Shown piece after piece: positions 1 to 6,993 of a stretch of 17,845 nt of DNA. How positions within the stretch are numbered: the stretch's first letter is position 1; every line of letters starts with the position of its first letter. The DNA is taken from assembly GCA_018304205.1 (NCBI GenBank), contig JAGVWR010000001.1, positions 1 to 17,845 on the forward strand, given 5' to 3'. Below the pieces are notes generated by a model, which saw only the letters and a list, made by a program, of their open reading frames with translations, made no database searches and was not told the origin of the DNA. The stretch is from Candidatus Pacearchaeota archaeon. GTDB taxonomy: Archaea > Nanobdellota > Nanobdellia > Pacearchaeales > GW2011-AR1. The position numbers and the translations under genes were made by a program.

Positions 1-39
1 AAGCATGATGTAATTCATACATAAATTTTAGAATAAGAT

Positions 40-51
40 AACTATATAGTT
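40..51. promoter_or_regulatory. Palindromic TATA-like element
   Basis: AACTATATAGTT is a perfect 12-base palindrome. Its centre lies about 27 bases before a minus-strand ATG at position 18 (reading MNYIML before the window ends), so it could drive a leaderless gene lying off the left edge. Only six codons of that gene would be visible, so no product can be named. Confidence 0.3.
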
Positions 52-55
52 TTTA

Positions 56-79
56 CCCAGTCACAGCAGAGCTGTGGGG
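56..79. repeat. Short hairpin downstream of the coiled-coil/winged-helix gene
   Basis: CACAGC (62-67) pairs perfectly with GCTGTG (71-76) around an AGA triloop. CCC (56-58) can pair with GGG (77-79) across a three-base bulge. It is among the more G+C-rich short stretches of the left edge. It could be a terminator-like structure or part of a small RNA; nothing decides between these. Confidence 0.35.
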
Positions 80-141
80 ATTTCTTCTCAATTAAATGGA
101 TAGTTTGTGAAGTTAATCGGTATAACGAAGGAGCCAAAATT

Positions 142-909
142 CTAAAGTTCTCTTAATTTTAGTATTGTCTGTAGGGAAGCGAGTTTTTTGAACTCTTTGG
201 AGATTGAAAGGAGTATCTTCTTGTTGTTTTCCTTGAATTTTTCTATTGGAACCCCTTTTTTTGTTATCTTAAGAACATAGTCTCTTGCTGAAGACTCGGA
301 AAGAGAAAGTTTTGTTGCTAACAGAGGATAATCTACCTTATTTCCTTCTTCTTCTAGCTGATATATCGTCGAGAAAACGATCATTTCTTGATTAGTTAGT
401 TTTTTGAATTTTGAACGCAAATCTTTCTTAATATCATCCAAGGATTCGAGAATTTGAGATACTTTCTCTAAACGATCTATTTGGTTTAGTGTTTTTGTCG
501 ATGATTTATCGTCTATAGTGTTAATAATTGTCGGATTTTGAGTTGTATGAGGTTCTATTTGTGTGGTGCTGGAAGATTGTACAACTTTGGGTAAAGGATT
601 ATTGTTCACTTGTGCGAACTTTTGAATGTGTCTGTCTGTCTGTTGGTCTGTCTGTCTGTCTGTTGGAACCCCTTCATTTCCAGTGGAAGTATTGAAATAG
701 TGGGGTTTTAAGGCTTTATCGTCTAAGTTATCTGTGGGAGTTATTTGTCTGTCTGTTGGATTTGATTGACTTTGTGTCTGTTCTGATATGTGGTTTAAGG
801 TTCGTTTAATTTCTTCTATCTCTTGATGAAGGTAATAAATTTGAGATTGTAAATCAAAAATGTCCTCTTTTGCTTTTATGAAAGCTTCTTTTATTTTATC
901 ATCTGACAT
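142..909 (-). CDS. Coiled-coil, TDRQ-repeat and winged-helix protein of unknown function
   Basis: I do not recognise a characterised family. The 255-residue product has three visible parts. Residues 1 to about 45 form a heptad-rich coiled coil beginning MSDDKIKEAF. A polar, disordered middle of about 120 residues carries repeated PTDRQ/TDQQ motifs. A basic C-terminal part (about 165-255) looks like a winged-helix DNA-binding domain, with KLSLSESSARDYVLKITKKG as the likely recognition region. The reading frame is open upstream for 28 more codons, but this ATG is preferred. ACTATATAAT (931-940 read on this strand) is centred about 27 bases before it, the leaderless spacing, whereas the longer start would overlap the divergent homoserine dehydrogenase gene. 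A role in DNA binding or transcription is plausible but inferred from the fold only. Confidence 0.75.
   Translation of the reverse strand: MSDDKIKEAFIKAKEDIFDLQSQIYYLHQEIEEIKRTLNHISEQTQSQSNPTDRQITPTDNLDDKALKPHYFNTSTGNEGVPTDRQTDQQTDRHIQKFAQVNNNPLPKVVQSSSTTQIEPHTTQNPTIINTIDDKSSTKTLNQIDRLEKVSQILESLDDIKKDLRSKFKKLTNQEMIVFSTIYQLEEEGNKVDYPLLATKLSLSESSARDYVLKITKKGVPIEKFKENNKKILLSISKEFKKLASLQTILKLREL
633..759. repeat. Three exact copies of a TGTC-type 14-mer inside the coding region
   Basis: TGTCTGTCTGTTGG occurs exactly at 633-646, 653-666 and 746-759, with extra TGTC tetramers between the first two. Read on the minus strand these encode the PTDRQ motifs of the surrounding gene. Tetranucleotide expansion in a coding region with period four shifts frame with each unit unless the units come in threes, so this stretch is a likely site of length variation. 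Confidence 0.85.
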
Positions 910-930
910 ATTTTTTTGTCGCTTATCTGT

Positions 931-965
931 ATTATATAGTTTGTTGTATAGAAAACGATATAAAG
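931..965. promoter_or_regulatory. Divergent promoter region with two TATA-like boxes
   Basis: ATTATATAGT (931-940) is a TATA-like box for the leftward gene, centred about 27 bases before its ATG at 909. GATATAAAG (957-965) is centred 24 bases before the rightward homoserine dehydrogenase ATG at 985. Neither start has a Shine-Dalgarno site, so both transcripts are probably leaderless. Confidence 0.55.
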
Positions 966-984
966 ATGAATGAAAAGGAATTAA

Positions 985-2073
985 ATGTATCAAGATTTGG
1001 TTATTCTAGGAGCAACTGGAAAGGTAGGAAGTAGACTTTTCAAGCACCTATTTGAAAGAAAAGATAATGATTCAAATTATCATGAAAACCCGACTAGAGT
1101 CGTTGGGCTCTCTAGGAAAGGAAGTTGGGCCTATTCTGAAAGAGGGTTTAGATCTGATGGGCTTGAAGGATTTAAAGGGGGAGAGATTAGAAGCCAGAGC
1201 TTTGAGAAATTTGATGAAATATTATATAATATGCAACTTCATTATTCTGGTTTAAAAAATAGAAACTTAACTTTTATTGATTGCACTTCTTTAGGGAAGG
1301 AAATGTTGGGGTTTTATAAGAAAGTTTTGAGAGAAACTAACTTTAATATTGTAACTTCTAATAAAAATCCGCTTGTTTCTTGTGATTTCAAAACATTTCA
1401 AGAATTGATTGCCAAACCTCCTAGATTCGGATACGGGTGTTCTGTAATGGCAGGGGCAGGAATTGTTAATGAGATTAAATATAGCCGAGACTTAAATGAT
1501 GAAATTTTAAAGGTTGAAGGTTGCTTGTCTGGAACCCTGGGTTTTATATGTTACAGTATTCAAAATGGCCTTCTTTTTTCTAAAGCATTGGAAGAAGCTA
1601 TAAATTTAGGGTATACAGAAACAGATTACCTGATTGACTTGAGAGGCAAGGATGCTTTAAACAAAATAATTATCTTGTCTAGAACGGCGGGATACAACTT
1701 ACTTAAAAAGTCTATTTTACACAACCCCTTCGTGGATAAAAAATATCTTGGAAGTATTGGTGTGCTTCATAAAAATATGAATTACGTAAATGAGTACTTT
1801 TTTAAAAGAAATAGAAATGCAGCCAGGAAAGGAAAGGTGTTAAGGTACATTGCAAGTTTTGATCCGAAGAAATTATCTATTGGCGTGGGGCCTAGAGAAG
1901 TGGATAAAGACGGTGAATTTGGGATTTTGAAGGGGGCTATTTGCAGAACTTCGTTATACATTCCTGAAACAGTAATTCCTATTGAGTGTGCTGGGGCGGG
2001 CTTGGATGTAACTGCTAGAAACATAAGAAAAGATTTGGTTGATCAATTGACGAATAGGGTCTTAAGAAAATAA
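985..2073 (+). CDS. hom: Homoserine dehydrogenase (no ACT domain)
   Basis: The enzyme interconverts L-aspartate 4-semialdehyde and L-homoserine with NAD(P)H, the branch point to threonine and methionine. The 362-residue product starts with a Rossmann fold (GATGKVG, 9-15) and has the family VTSNK motif (123-127, presumed catalytic Lys127). Its substrate-binding/dimer domain contains GCLSGTLGFI, and GYTETDY...DLRGKDALNK at 209-227. E212, D223 and K227 keep the spacing of yeast E208, D219 and K223. The C-terminal AGAGLDVTARNIRKDL motif resembles the ThrA homoserine dehydrogenase module. Both prolines of the usual GYxEPDP are replaced. No aspartokinase or ACT domain is fused, and no other threonine or methionine gene lies in the window, so pathway context is absent. 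The start is supported by a TATA-like box 24 bases upstream. Confidence 0.9.
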   Translation: MYQDLVILGATGKVGSRLFKHLFERKDNDSNYHENPTRVVGLSRKGSWAYSERGFRSDGLEGFKGGEIRSQSFEKFDEILYNMQLHYSGLKNRNLTFIDCTSLGKEMLGFYKKVLRETNFNIVTSNKNPLVSCDFKTFQELIAKPPRFGYGCSVMAGAGIVNEIKYSRDLNDEILKVEGCLSGTLGFICYSIQNGLLFSKALEEAINLGYTETDYLIDLRGKDALNKIIILSRTAGYNLLKKSILHNPFVDKKYLGSIGVLHKNMNYVNEYFFKRNRNAARKGKVLRYIASFDPKKLSIGVGPREVDKDGEFGILKGAICRTSLYIPETVIPIECAGAGLDVTARNIRKDLVDQLTNRVLRK

Positions 2074-2346
2074 TTACTGGTGTTTTGAGTAAGCTGCAAA
2101 GGCCTGAGAAGAAATTATCCATCTTTGTCTTTTAATATAGTCTTTTCCTGAAGCGTTTTTTTTGACTTCAGTAACTAAGTTTTTATCCTTTAGACTTAAA
2201 AGCAAGAATTTTGTAAACTCTTCGTCTCTTGCTATTTCTTTAGCTATATCTGAAGTGTATAGTGCTTGTGGAGATACGCTGAAAAGATAATGCAGAATGT
2301 GCTCTTGAACCTTCTTTTTCTTCTCTTCGGATATCTTTGGCATCAT
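2074..2346 (-). CDS. Small winged-helix DNA-binding protein
   Basis: This 90-residue basic protein is mostly helical. A lysine-rich helix (SEEKKKKVQEHILHYL) is followed by a helix-turn-helix-like segment (TSDIAKEIARDEEFTKFLLL) and a wing-like strand pair (NLVTEVKKNASG). This is the layout of a single winged-helix domain. It is probably a DNA-binding regulator or chromatin-type protein of the small winged-helix class seen in DPANN archaea; the exact family is not identified. It starts with ATGATG, so either methionine could be the first residue. Its stop codon touches that of the homoserine dehydrogenase gene with no base between, leaving no room for a separate terminator. A near-palindromic AT box about 22 bases upstream may be its promoter. 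Confidence 0.8.
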   Translation of the reverse strand: MMPKISEEKKKKVQEHILHYLFSVSPQALYTSDIAKEIARDEEFTKFLLLSLKDKNLVTEVKKNASGKDYIKRQRWIISSQAFAAYSKHQ

Positions 2347-2361
2347 TATAGTAGAAAGGTT

Positions 2362-2375
2362 AACTTTAAAAGTTT
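2362..2375. promoter_or_regulatory. Near-palindromic TATA-like box between divergent ORFs
   Basis: AACTTTAAAAGTTT is almost identical to its own reverse complement. It is centred about 22 bases from the leftward winged-helix ATG (2346) and about 26 bases from the rightward ATG of the 34-codon ORF (2394). It could therefore direct transcription both ways. Confidence 0.45.
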
Positions 2376-2393
2376 AGTCTATGGTTAAGAAAC

Positions 2394-2498
2394 ATGGATC
2401 TAGAAAGTTATAAAATTAAAACGGGAAGAATTTCAAAACTGGTTGATTTATTATACGTGGGTTCTGTTAGTCCTTTTAATTATTATTTGGAAGCCTAA
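2394..2498 (+). CDS. Possible 34-residue small protein
   Basis: This short ORF begins MDLESYKIKTGR and ends NYYLEA. I recognise no family. In its favour, the ATG lies 26 bases after an AT-rich promoter-like box, the leaderless spacing used by other genes here, and the stop is followed by a T-rich tract (2499-2517) that could terminate transcription. Against it, 34 codons is short enough to arise by chance in AT-rich DNA, and no domain is visible. An overlapping 10-codon ORF begins at 2381 but sits too close to the box. Confidence 0.25.
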   Translation: MDLESYKIKTGRISKLVDLLYVGSVSPFNYYLEA

Positions 2499-2531
2499 TT
2501 TGTTTTGTTAATTTTTGAGTTAATGCATAAT

Positions 2532-2539
2532 TTTATAAT
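2532..2539 (+). promoter_or_regulatory. TATA box of the Lhr-like helicase gene
   Basis: TTTATAAT is centred about 25 bases before the helicase ATG at 2560. There is no clear Shine-Dalgarno site between them, so a leaderless message is expected. Confidence 0.5.
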
Positions 2540-2559
2540 CTTTATTTAGAAGTAAGAAC

Positions 2560-5148
2560 ATGGCTAAAATAGAATATGTAGAAGCAAATAAAAGTGAAGA
2601 GGTAAAGGAAATACTCAATCCGTTAGTTAGAGAGTGGTTTTTTACTAAATTTAAGGATTTTAGTTTAACTCAGCTTTATGGGGTGAAGAACATTCATGAT
2701 AGGAAGAACATTCTTGTTTCTGCGCCTACTGGGGGAACAAAGACGTTGACTGCTTTTTTGGGGATACTTAATTATTTGGTTGAGCTTGCATTGAAGAATG
2801 AACTGGAAGATAAAATATACGCGGTGTATAATTCTCCATTGAAGGCGTTGAGTAATGATATTTCTGTTAATTTGCTTGGTCCTTTGAGTGAGATGAGGGT
2901 GCTTGCTGAAAAAAAACAACTGAAAATGCAGGAAATAAGGGTCGGACTAAGAACGGGCGATACGACTATGTCGGAAAGAGCTAAAATGGCAAAAAAAGCA
3001 CCACATATTCTTGTTACAACCCCTGAAAGTTTAGCGATTATTTTAACAACTACTAAAACTGTTGATCAGCTAAAGGCCCTGGAGTTTATGATTATTGATG
3101 AAATACACGCATTGACTAATAAGCGGGGAGTTTATTTGTCTTTAACACTTGAAAGATTGCATAGTATTAGTTTAATTGAGCCTGTGAGAATAGGACTTAG
3201 TGCGACTATTTCTCCTCTAGAAGAAATAGCTAAATTTTTGGTTGGAGTAGGAAGAGATTGTTTAATCGCTGAAGTTAAGCTACTCAAAAAAATAGAGATT
3301 AGTATTGATTTCCCGGGAAATGAAATATTAGAGACAGAAACTGGGGAAAGTCAGAAAGAACTTTACAAAATGCTTGATAAAATAATTGAAAATCATAAAA
3401 CAACGTTAATATTTACAAATACTCGGGCTGCAACTGAAAGAATTGTTCATTATCTTGACTTACACTTTCCAGGAAAGTATGTTGGGGCGATAGGGACACA
3501 TCACAGTTCTATGAGCAAAGATCAAAGATTTGATATTGAAAATAAATTGAGAAAGGGTGAACTTAGGGTTGTTGTTTCAAGCACGAGTTTAGAATTAGGA
3601 ATAGATATAGGAAGCATAGATATTGTTGTGCTCCTACGAAGTCCTAAGAGTGTGAGTAGGGCTTTACAGAGAATAGGGCGAGCGGGGCACAAACTGCATG
3701 ACAATCCTAAGGGAGAGTTTGTTGTTTTAGATAGGGACGATCTTGTTGAATGTGGAGTTATGATGAAGTCTATGATTGAAAAAAAGATTGATTCTGCAGA
3801 AATTCCAAAAAATGCGTTGGATGTTTTGGCCCAACAAATATATGGGATGGCAATTACAAAAATATGGGACGTTGATGAAATGCTTGGGGTTATAAGAAGA
3901 AGTTATTGTTATAAAAATTTGAGCAAAAATGATTTTTTTGATGTTGTTAGTTACCTTGCGGGGGATTACGCCTTAGAACATAGATACGTTTATGCAAAAA
4001 TATGGTACGATGCGGAGAAAAAGCAGATAGGGAAAAAAGGAAAAATGGCAAGAGTAATTTATATGACTAATTTGGGAACAATTCCAGAGGAGGGATTTAT
4101 AAGTGTTGTTGTGCAGGGGCCGGTGGAAAAGAGAGGGCAAACAGTTGGGAAGATAGACGAATCTTTTTTAGAGAAACTAAAGAGGGGGGACGTTTTTGTG
4201 CTTGGAGGAAATAAGTATCAGTTTTTGTATACTCGAGGAATGAAAGCGTACGTTGTGGCGGACGTTGCTAAAAGGGTAACTATTCCAAGCTGGTTTAGTG
4301 AAATGCTTCCTCTTAATTTTGAGCTTGCCTGCGAAATAGGAAGATTTCGGGGGCTTGTTAAGGAAAAATTGAAGAGCAAGGAGAAAGTAATAGATTTTAT
4401 CAAAGAGTATTTGTATTGCAAAGATAAAATAGCTGAAAATATTTACGATTATTTTAAAGAACAGGCCGGTTTTTCTGAAATTCCCGATGATAAAACCCTT
4501 GTGATTGAGAGATTTAAAGAAGAAAAAGAGTATTTGTTGTTTCATTCGCTTTATGGAAGAAGGGTAAATGATGCTTTGGCAAGAGCTTTTGCTTTTGCCG
4601 CTGGGCGACTAAAAAATAGGGATGTTGAAATTGGTATAAACGATAACGGATTTTTTATATCTGGTGAAGGCTTGGATGAAGAAAAAATAATTAATTGGGT
4701 TAAAGGAAAGGATTTACGAGACATTTTAAAGGAAGCAATAGAAAAAACAGAAATATTAAAGAGACGATTTAGACATTGTGCTGCAAGGAGCTTAATGATA
4801 CTGAGAAGCTATAAAGGAAGAGAGAAGAGTGTGGGCAAACAACAAATGCATTCTGGATTTTTATATGTGGCTGTAAAAAAATTAAGTAACGAGTTTCCCA
4901 TATTAAGGGAGGCAAGAAGAGAAGTTATGGAAGACTTAATGGACATAGATAATGCTGAAAAGGTTCTTAACTTGATTAGAACTGGAAAATTAAAAATTGC
5001 TAAGAAGAGAACGCCGCTGGTTTCTCCGTTTGGGCTTAATTTATTAATGCAAGGGAGAAGCGATTTAGTTAAAATGGAAGATCGGGCTGCATTTTTAAAG
5101 AGAATGCATGAATTGCATTTGAAGGTGATTGGGGAAAAGAATAAATAG
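2560..5148 (+). CDS. lhr: Lhr-family superfamily 2 ATP-dependent helicase
   Basis: This 862-residue protein is an ATP-driven helicase of the archaeal Lhr (large helicase-related) family, implicated in DNA repair and replication-coupled recombination and possibly RNA processing. Visible motifs in order: a modified Walker A APTGGTKT (55-62, Lys61), a DEIH Walker B (180-183), SAT (214-216), the motif IV region TLIFTNTRAATERIVHYL, STSLELGIDIG, and the family-typical motif VI QRIGRAGH (370-377). The remaining ~480 residues match the long Lhr C-terminal region with winged-helix and beta-rich parts. The length is normal. The glycine before the Walker A lysine, normally present in GxGKT, is Thr60 here, and the preceding residue is Gly. 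No frameshift is seen. The downstream phosphoesterase is a known partner of Lhr genes. Assignment to the aLhr2 rather than aLhr1 subgroup is uncertain. Confidence 0.92.
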   Translation: MAKIEYVEANKSEEVKEILNPLVREWFFTKFKDFSLTQLYGVKNIHDRKNILVSAPTGGTKTLTAFLGILNYLVELALKNELEDKIYAVYNSPLKALSNDISVNLLGPLSEMRVLAEKKQLKMQEIRVGLRTGDTTMSERAKMAKKAPHILVTTPESLAIILTTTKTVDQLKALEFMIIDEIHALTNKRGVYLSLTLERLHSISLIEPVRIGLSATISPLEEIAKFLVGVGRDCLIAEVKLLKKIEISIDFPGNEILETETGESQKELYKMLDKIIENHKTTLIFTNTRAATERIVHYLDLHFPGKYVGAIGTHHSSMSKDQRFDIENKLRKGELRVVVSSTSLELGIDIGSIDIVVLLRSPKSVSRALQRIGRAGHKLHDNPKGEFVVLDRDDLVECGVMMKSMIEKKIDSAEIPKNALDVLAQQIYGMAITKIWDVDEMLGVIRRSYCYKNLSKNDFFDVVSYLAGDYALEHRYVYAKIWYDAEKKQIGKKGKMARVIYMTNLGTIPEEGFISVVVQGPVEKRGQTVGKIDESFLEKLKRGDVFVLGGNKYQFLYTRGMKAYVVADVAKRVTIPSWFSEMLPLNFELACEIGRFRGLVKEKLKSKEKVIDFIKEYLYCKDKIAENIYDYFKEQAGFSEIPDDKTLVIERFKEEKEYLLFHSLYGRRVNDALARAFAFAAGRLKNRDVEIGINDNGFFISGEGLDEEKIINWVKGKDLRDILKEAIEKTEILKRRFRHCAARSLMILRSYKGREKSVGKQQMHSGFLYVAVKKLSNEFPILREARREVMEDLMDIDNAEKVLNLIRTGKLKIAKKRTPLVSPFGLNLLMQGRSDLVKMEDRAAFLKRMHELHLKVIGEKNK

Positions 5149-5168
5149 ATTTATTCATTTGATATTTG

Positions 5169-5291
5169 ATGTCGAAAAAAGAAGATTTGCGTTTTATTGA
5201 TTGGGTACGATACCAAAAGGGTGATCAAACTGCGGATTTGTGTGAAAAGATGTTTAGGAATGTACGAAAGGGCTGGAATTATTGGTTATAG
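5169..5291 (+). CDS. Possible 40-residue small protein between helicase and phosphoesterase
   Basis: The ORF begins MSKKEDLRFIDWVRYQKG and is rich in Trp, Arg and Lys. I recognise no family. ATAAATAG at 5141-5148 lies about 24 bases before the ATG, so a leaderless message is possible. After its stop, another frame stays open to 5379 (ending SRSSRIVT), which could mean a decayed longer gene with a frameshift near 5285-5300, or simply chance. The region is richer in G+C than the surrounding intergenic DNA, so a structured RNA is another option. Confidence 0.3.
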   Translation: MSKKEDLRFIDWVRYQKGDQTADLCEKMFRNVRKGWNYWL

Positions 5292-5425
5292 GCCTCTTTC
5301 TGTACTGCATAGAGTCGAAGACCATTTGGCTATAAAATACGCGGATTCCAAATCTAGATCTTCTAGAATAGTGACTTGAGCAAGAGCATAGAAAGAATTA
5401 ATTAGTCTTTGTTTTTGCTGATTTT
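5292..5425 (+). other. Unassigned spacer with promoter-like elements
   Basis: No convincing gene. It holds a good TATA-like box CTATAAAATA (5333-5342) and a weaker one, GAATTAATTAG (5395-5405), whose centre is about 26 bases before the phosphoesterase ATG. A TCTAGA...TCTAGA pair (5354-5368) adds local symmetry. The octamer region ending CAAATC (near 5350) could pair at long range with GATTTG near 5235, which is too weak to call an RNA. Confidence 0.3.
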
Positions 5426-6166
5426 ATGAAAATCAAATATGTTGGTAAATGTTTGTTTATCACTGGCGATGGTGGAAGGAAGACGCTTGTTGTTGGGGAT
5501 ATGCATTTGGGATATGAAGAAATGTTAAATAGGTCTGGTGTGTTTATTGGAAGACTGATGTTCAAGGAACATATTAAATATTTTAAAAAAGTTTTTATTG
5601 AAATTGGAAAAGTTGATGAAATAGTTTTATTAGGAGATGTAAAACACGATTTTGGAAAGGCGGGGGAACAAGAATGGAACAATATTTTGTCTTTATTTGA
5701 TTATTTTTTTGAAAATATAAATAAAAAAGGAAAAATAGTTATTACAAGAGGAAACCACGATAACTTTTTGATTAATGTAGTAAATAAATTTAGAAGGAAA
5801 AGCGAAGGAGAAATTGAATTGGTTGATTTTTACATTTTGGGAGGTGTCGCTTATACGCATGGAAACAAGAACAATAAAAGAATGTTTGATCGGGACGTAA
5901 AGCTATGGGTTTTAGGGCATGCACACCCTGCGGTTAAGCTTAAAGAAGGTATTAAAATTGAAAAATATAAATGCTTTCTTGTGGGTAAATATAAGTCTAA
6001 AAAAATAATTGTTGTTCCTAGTTTTTTTGATTATGTTGAAGGAAGTGATCCGAGGGAAAACGGACTTGGGCTTGCTTGGGAGTTTGATTATGCTAATTTT
6101 GATGTAAAACTTGTTGGGGAAAATTTAGAAGTGTTTGATTTTGGTAAATTGAAGAAACTGAAATAG
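5426..6166 (+). CDS. Calcineurin-like metallophosphoesterase (COG1407-like)
   Basis: This 246-residue enzyme has the full set of dimetal phosphoesterase motifs: GDMH (D25, H27), GDVKHD (D71), GNHD (N110, H111), THG (H145) and GHAHP (H165, H167). All expected metal ligands are present, so it should be an active nuclease or phosphodiesterase. The compact size and the HLGYEEML segment fit the archaeal family often called ICC-like phosphoesterase. Members of this group are commonly encoded next to Lhr-type helicases in archaea and bacteria, and the upstream helicase gene on the same strand fits that pattern, suggesting a shared nucleic-acid repair or processing role. The substrate cannot be read from sequence. 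It ends six bases from the convergent SecB-like gene. Confidence 0.85.
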   Translation: MKIKYVGKCLFITGDGGRKTLVVGDMHLGYEEMLNRSGVFIGRLMFKEHIKYFKKVFIEIGKVDEIVLLGDVKHDFGKAGEQEWNNILSLFDYFFENINKKGKIVITRGNHDNFLINVVNKFRRKSEGEIELVDFYILGGVAYTHGNKNNKRMFDRDVKLWVLGHAHPAVKLKEGIKIEKYKCFLVGKYKSKKIIVVPSFFDYVEGSDPRENGLGLAWEFDYANFDVKLVGENLEVFDFGKLKKLK

Positions 6167-6172
6167 TGGTAG

Positions 6173-6619
6173 TTATGATTTTTCTTGTTTTTTGACTTGT
6201 GGAAAAGGGATATGTAAGGGAAGATTTAGATCGTCTTCTAGTTGAAGAGCTTTTACCGAACACTTTTTGAGGATCATGTTGTATAACGGAACTACCGAAT
6301 CTTGTGGAACTTGTTTATTTTTCCATGCTTTTTGAAATTCTTTTGATTGGTCTTTAGATAGTGAAAGTACGATTAGGCCTTCAAATACGAGTTCGCCTGA
6401 GTTTTGTTCTTTGTCTTCTTTTTTATCTGAATTTTTATTAGGATCTCCGTAAGTGATGGTAAATCTAAAATTTAATTTGATTGCTTCAGAGTCTTTTAGC
6501 ATTTCTATTTTTTCTTTTTCAACTTTGGTGAATTCTATGTGTGTGTTTATTGAAGCTCTTTTTAGCTGTTCTTCTCTTAATGCAGAAATTTTTGTTAAAT
6601 TAAATCCTATTACTTGCAT
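6173..6619 (-). CDS. Conserved archaeal protein, possible SecB-like fold
   Basis: The 148-residue soluble protein starts MQVIGFNLTKIS. It has alternating beta strands (IKLNFRFTITYG; GELVFEGLIVLSL), a charged loop in the middle, and a C-terminal helix followed by LPLHIPFP. The order of a short N-terminal beta-strand, an antiparallel sheet, and a helix ending in a proline-rich hydrophobic tail is like SecB, the holdase chaperone for unfolded preproteins. The match rests on layout and not on clear identity, so the function is tentative. An AT box about 27 bases upstream of the ATG suggests its own leaderless promoter, separate from the PRC-barrel gene upstream. Confidence 0.65.
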   Translation of the reverse strand: MQVIGFNLTKISALREEQLKRASINTHIEFTKVEKEKIEMLKDSEAIKLNFRFTITYGDPNKNSDKKEDKEQNSGELVFEGLIVLSLSKDQSKEFQKAWKNKQVPQDSVVPLYNMILKKCSVKALQLEDDLNLPLHIPFPQVKKQEKS

Positions 6620-6681
6620 GTTTTATATTAATAAATTGTATTTTTAAATTTATGGTAAATATACTTTTTGTTTGTGAAGAA

Positions 6682-6942
6682 TTATAAAAGGTCTTCTTCA
6701 GAAACTACTACGAAATCGCCTATGGCTATTATAGTGTTATAAGGTACTAAAACTTCTTTTCCTGAAGACAGCTCTAAATTAAGGTTTCTTGTGTAAGCTG
6801 TTGGTTCTTTAAGAATGATATGAAGTAGTTCTCCTGTTCTTGTTTCAAAAGAAATGTCTTTTACTATACCCAATCTTTTGCCTTCCTTTGTAACAATTAG
6901 TTTTCCTACCACGTCTTTTACTGGTCTTTTATCAGCGCACAT
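6682..6942 (-). CDS. PRC-barrel domain protein
   Basis: This 86-residue protein is a single PRC-barrel: the N-terminal KDVVGKLIVTKEGKRLGIVKDISF strand pair region, then GELLHIILKEP, and a closing VPYNTIIAIGDFVVVSEEDL. Such stand-alone barrels act as protein-interaction modules. In haloarchaea, PRC-barrel proteins (CdpB1/CdpB2) join the SepF-FtsZ division apparatus, but nothing in this window links this copy to division. The frame allows a start two codons upstream (ATG at 6948). The ATG at 6942 is chosen because the TATA box at 6963-6972 is centred 26 bases before it, against 20 for the upstream one. Confidence 0.85.
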   Translation of the reverse strand: MCADKRPVKDVVGKLIVTKEGKRLGIVKDISFETRTGELLHIILKEPTAYTRNLNLELSSGKEVLVPYNTIIAIGDFVVVSEEDLL

Positions 6943-6962
6943 GTTCATTTAAAAAGTGAGAA

Positions 6963-6972
6963 GTATATAAAT
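6963..6972. promoter_or_regulatory. TATA box serving the PRC-barrel gene, possibly bidirectional
   Basis: A TATATAAATA-type box is centred near 6968. Exactly 26 bases to its left lies the PRC-barrel ATG (6942), and exactly 26 bases to its right lies an ATG (6994) that opens a 70-codon AT-rich ORF. Leftward use is well supported; rightward use is uncertain. Confidence 0.5.
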
Positions 6973-6993
6973 ATTTTGATAGTGTGAACAAAT

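Noticed and set aside
629..759. Regular TGTC repeats as a CRISPR array
   Set aside because: Units are only four to fourteen bases, spacing is irregular with no unique spacers, and the stretch is in frame with a coding region.
4177..4545. 122-codon minus-strand ORF
   Set aside because: Antisense to the helicase C-terminal region; composition is that of a reverse reading of lysine-rich coding DNA.
5200..5216. GGTACGATACC as a possible tRNA T-arm
   Set aside because: The stem is only four base pairs with a three-base loop, and no acceptor, D or anticodon arms can be placed around it.
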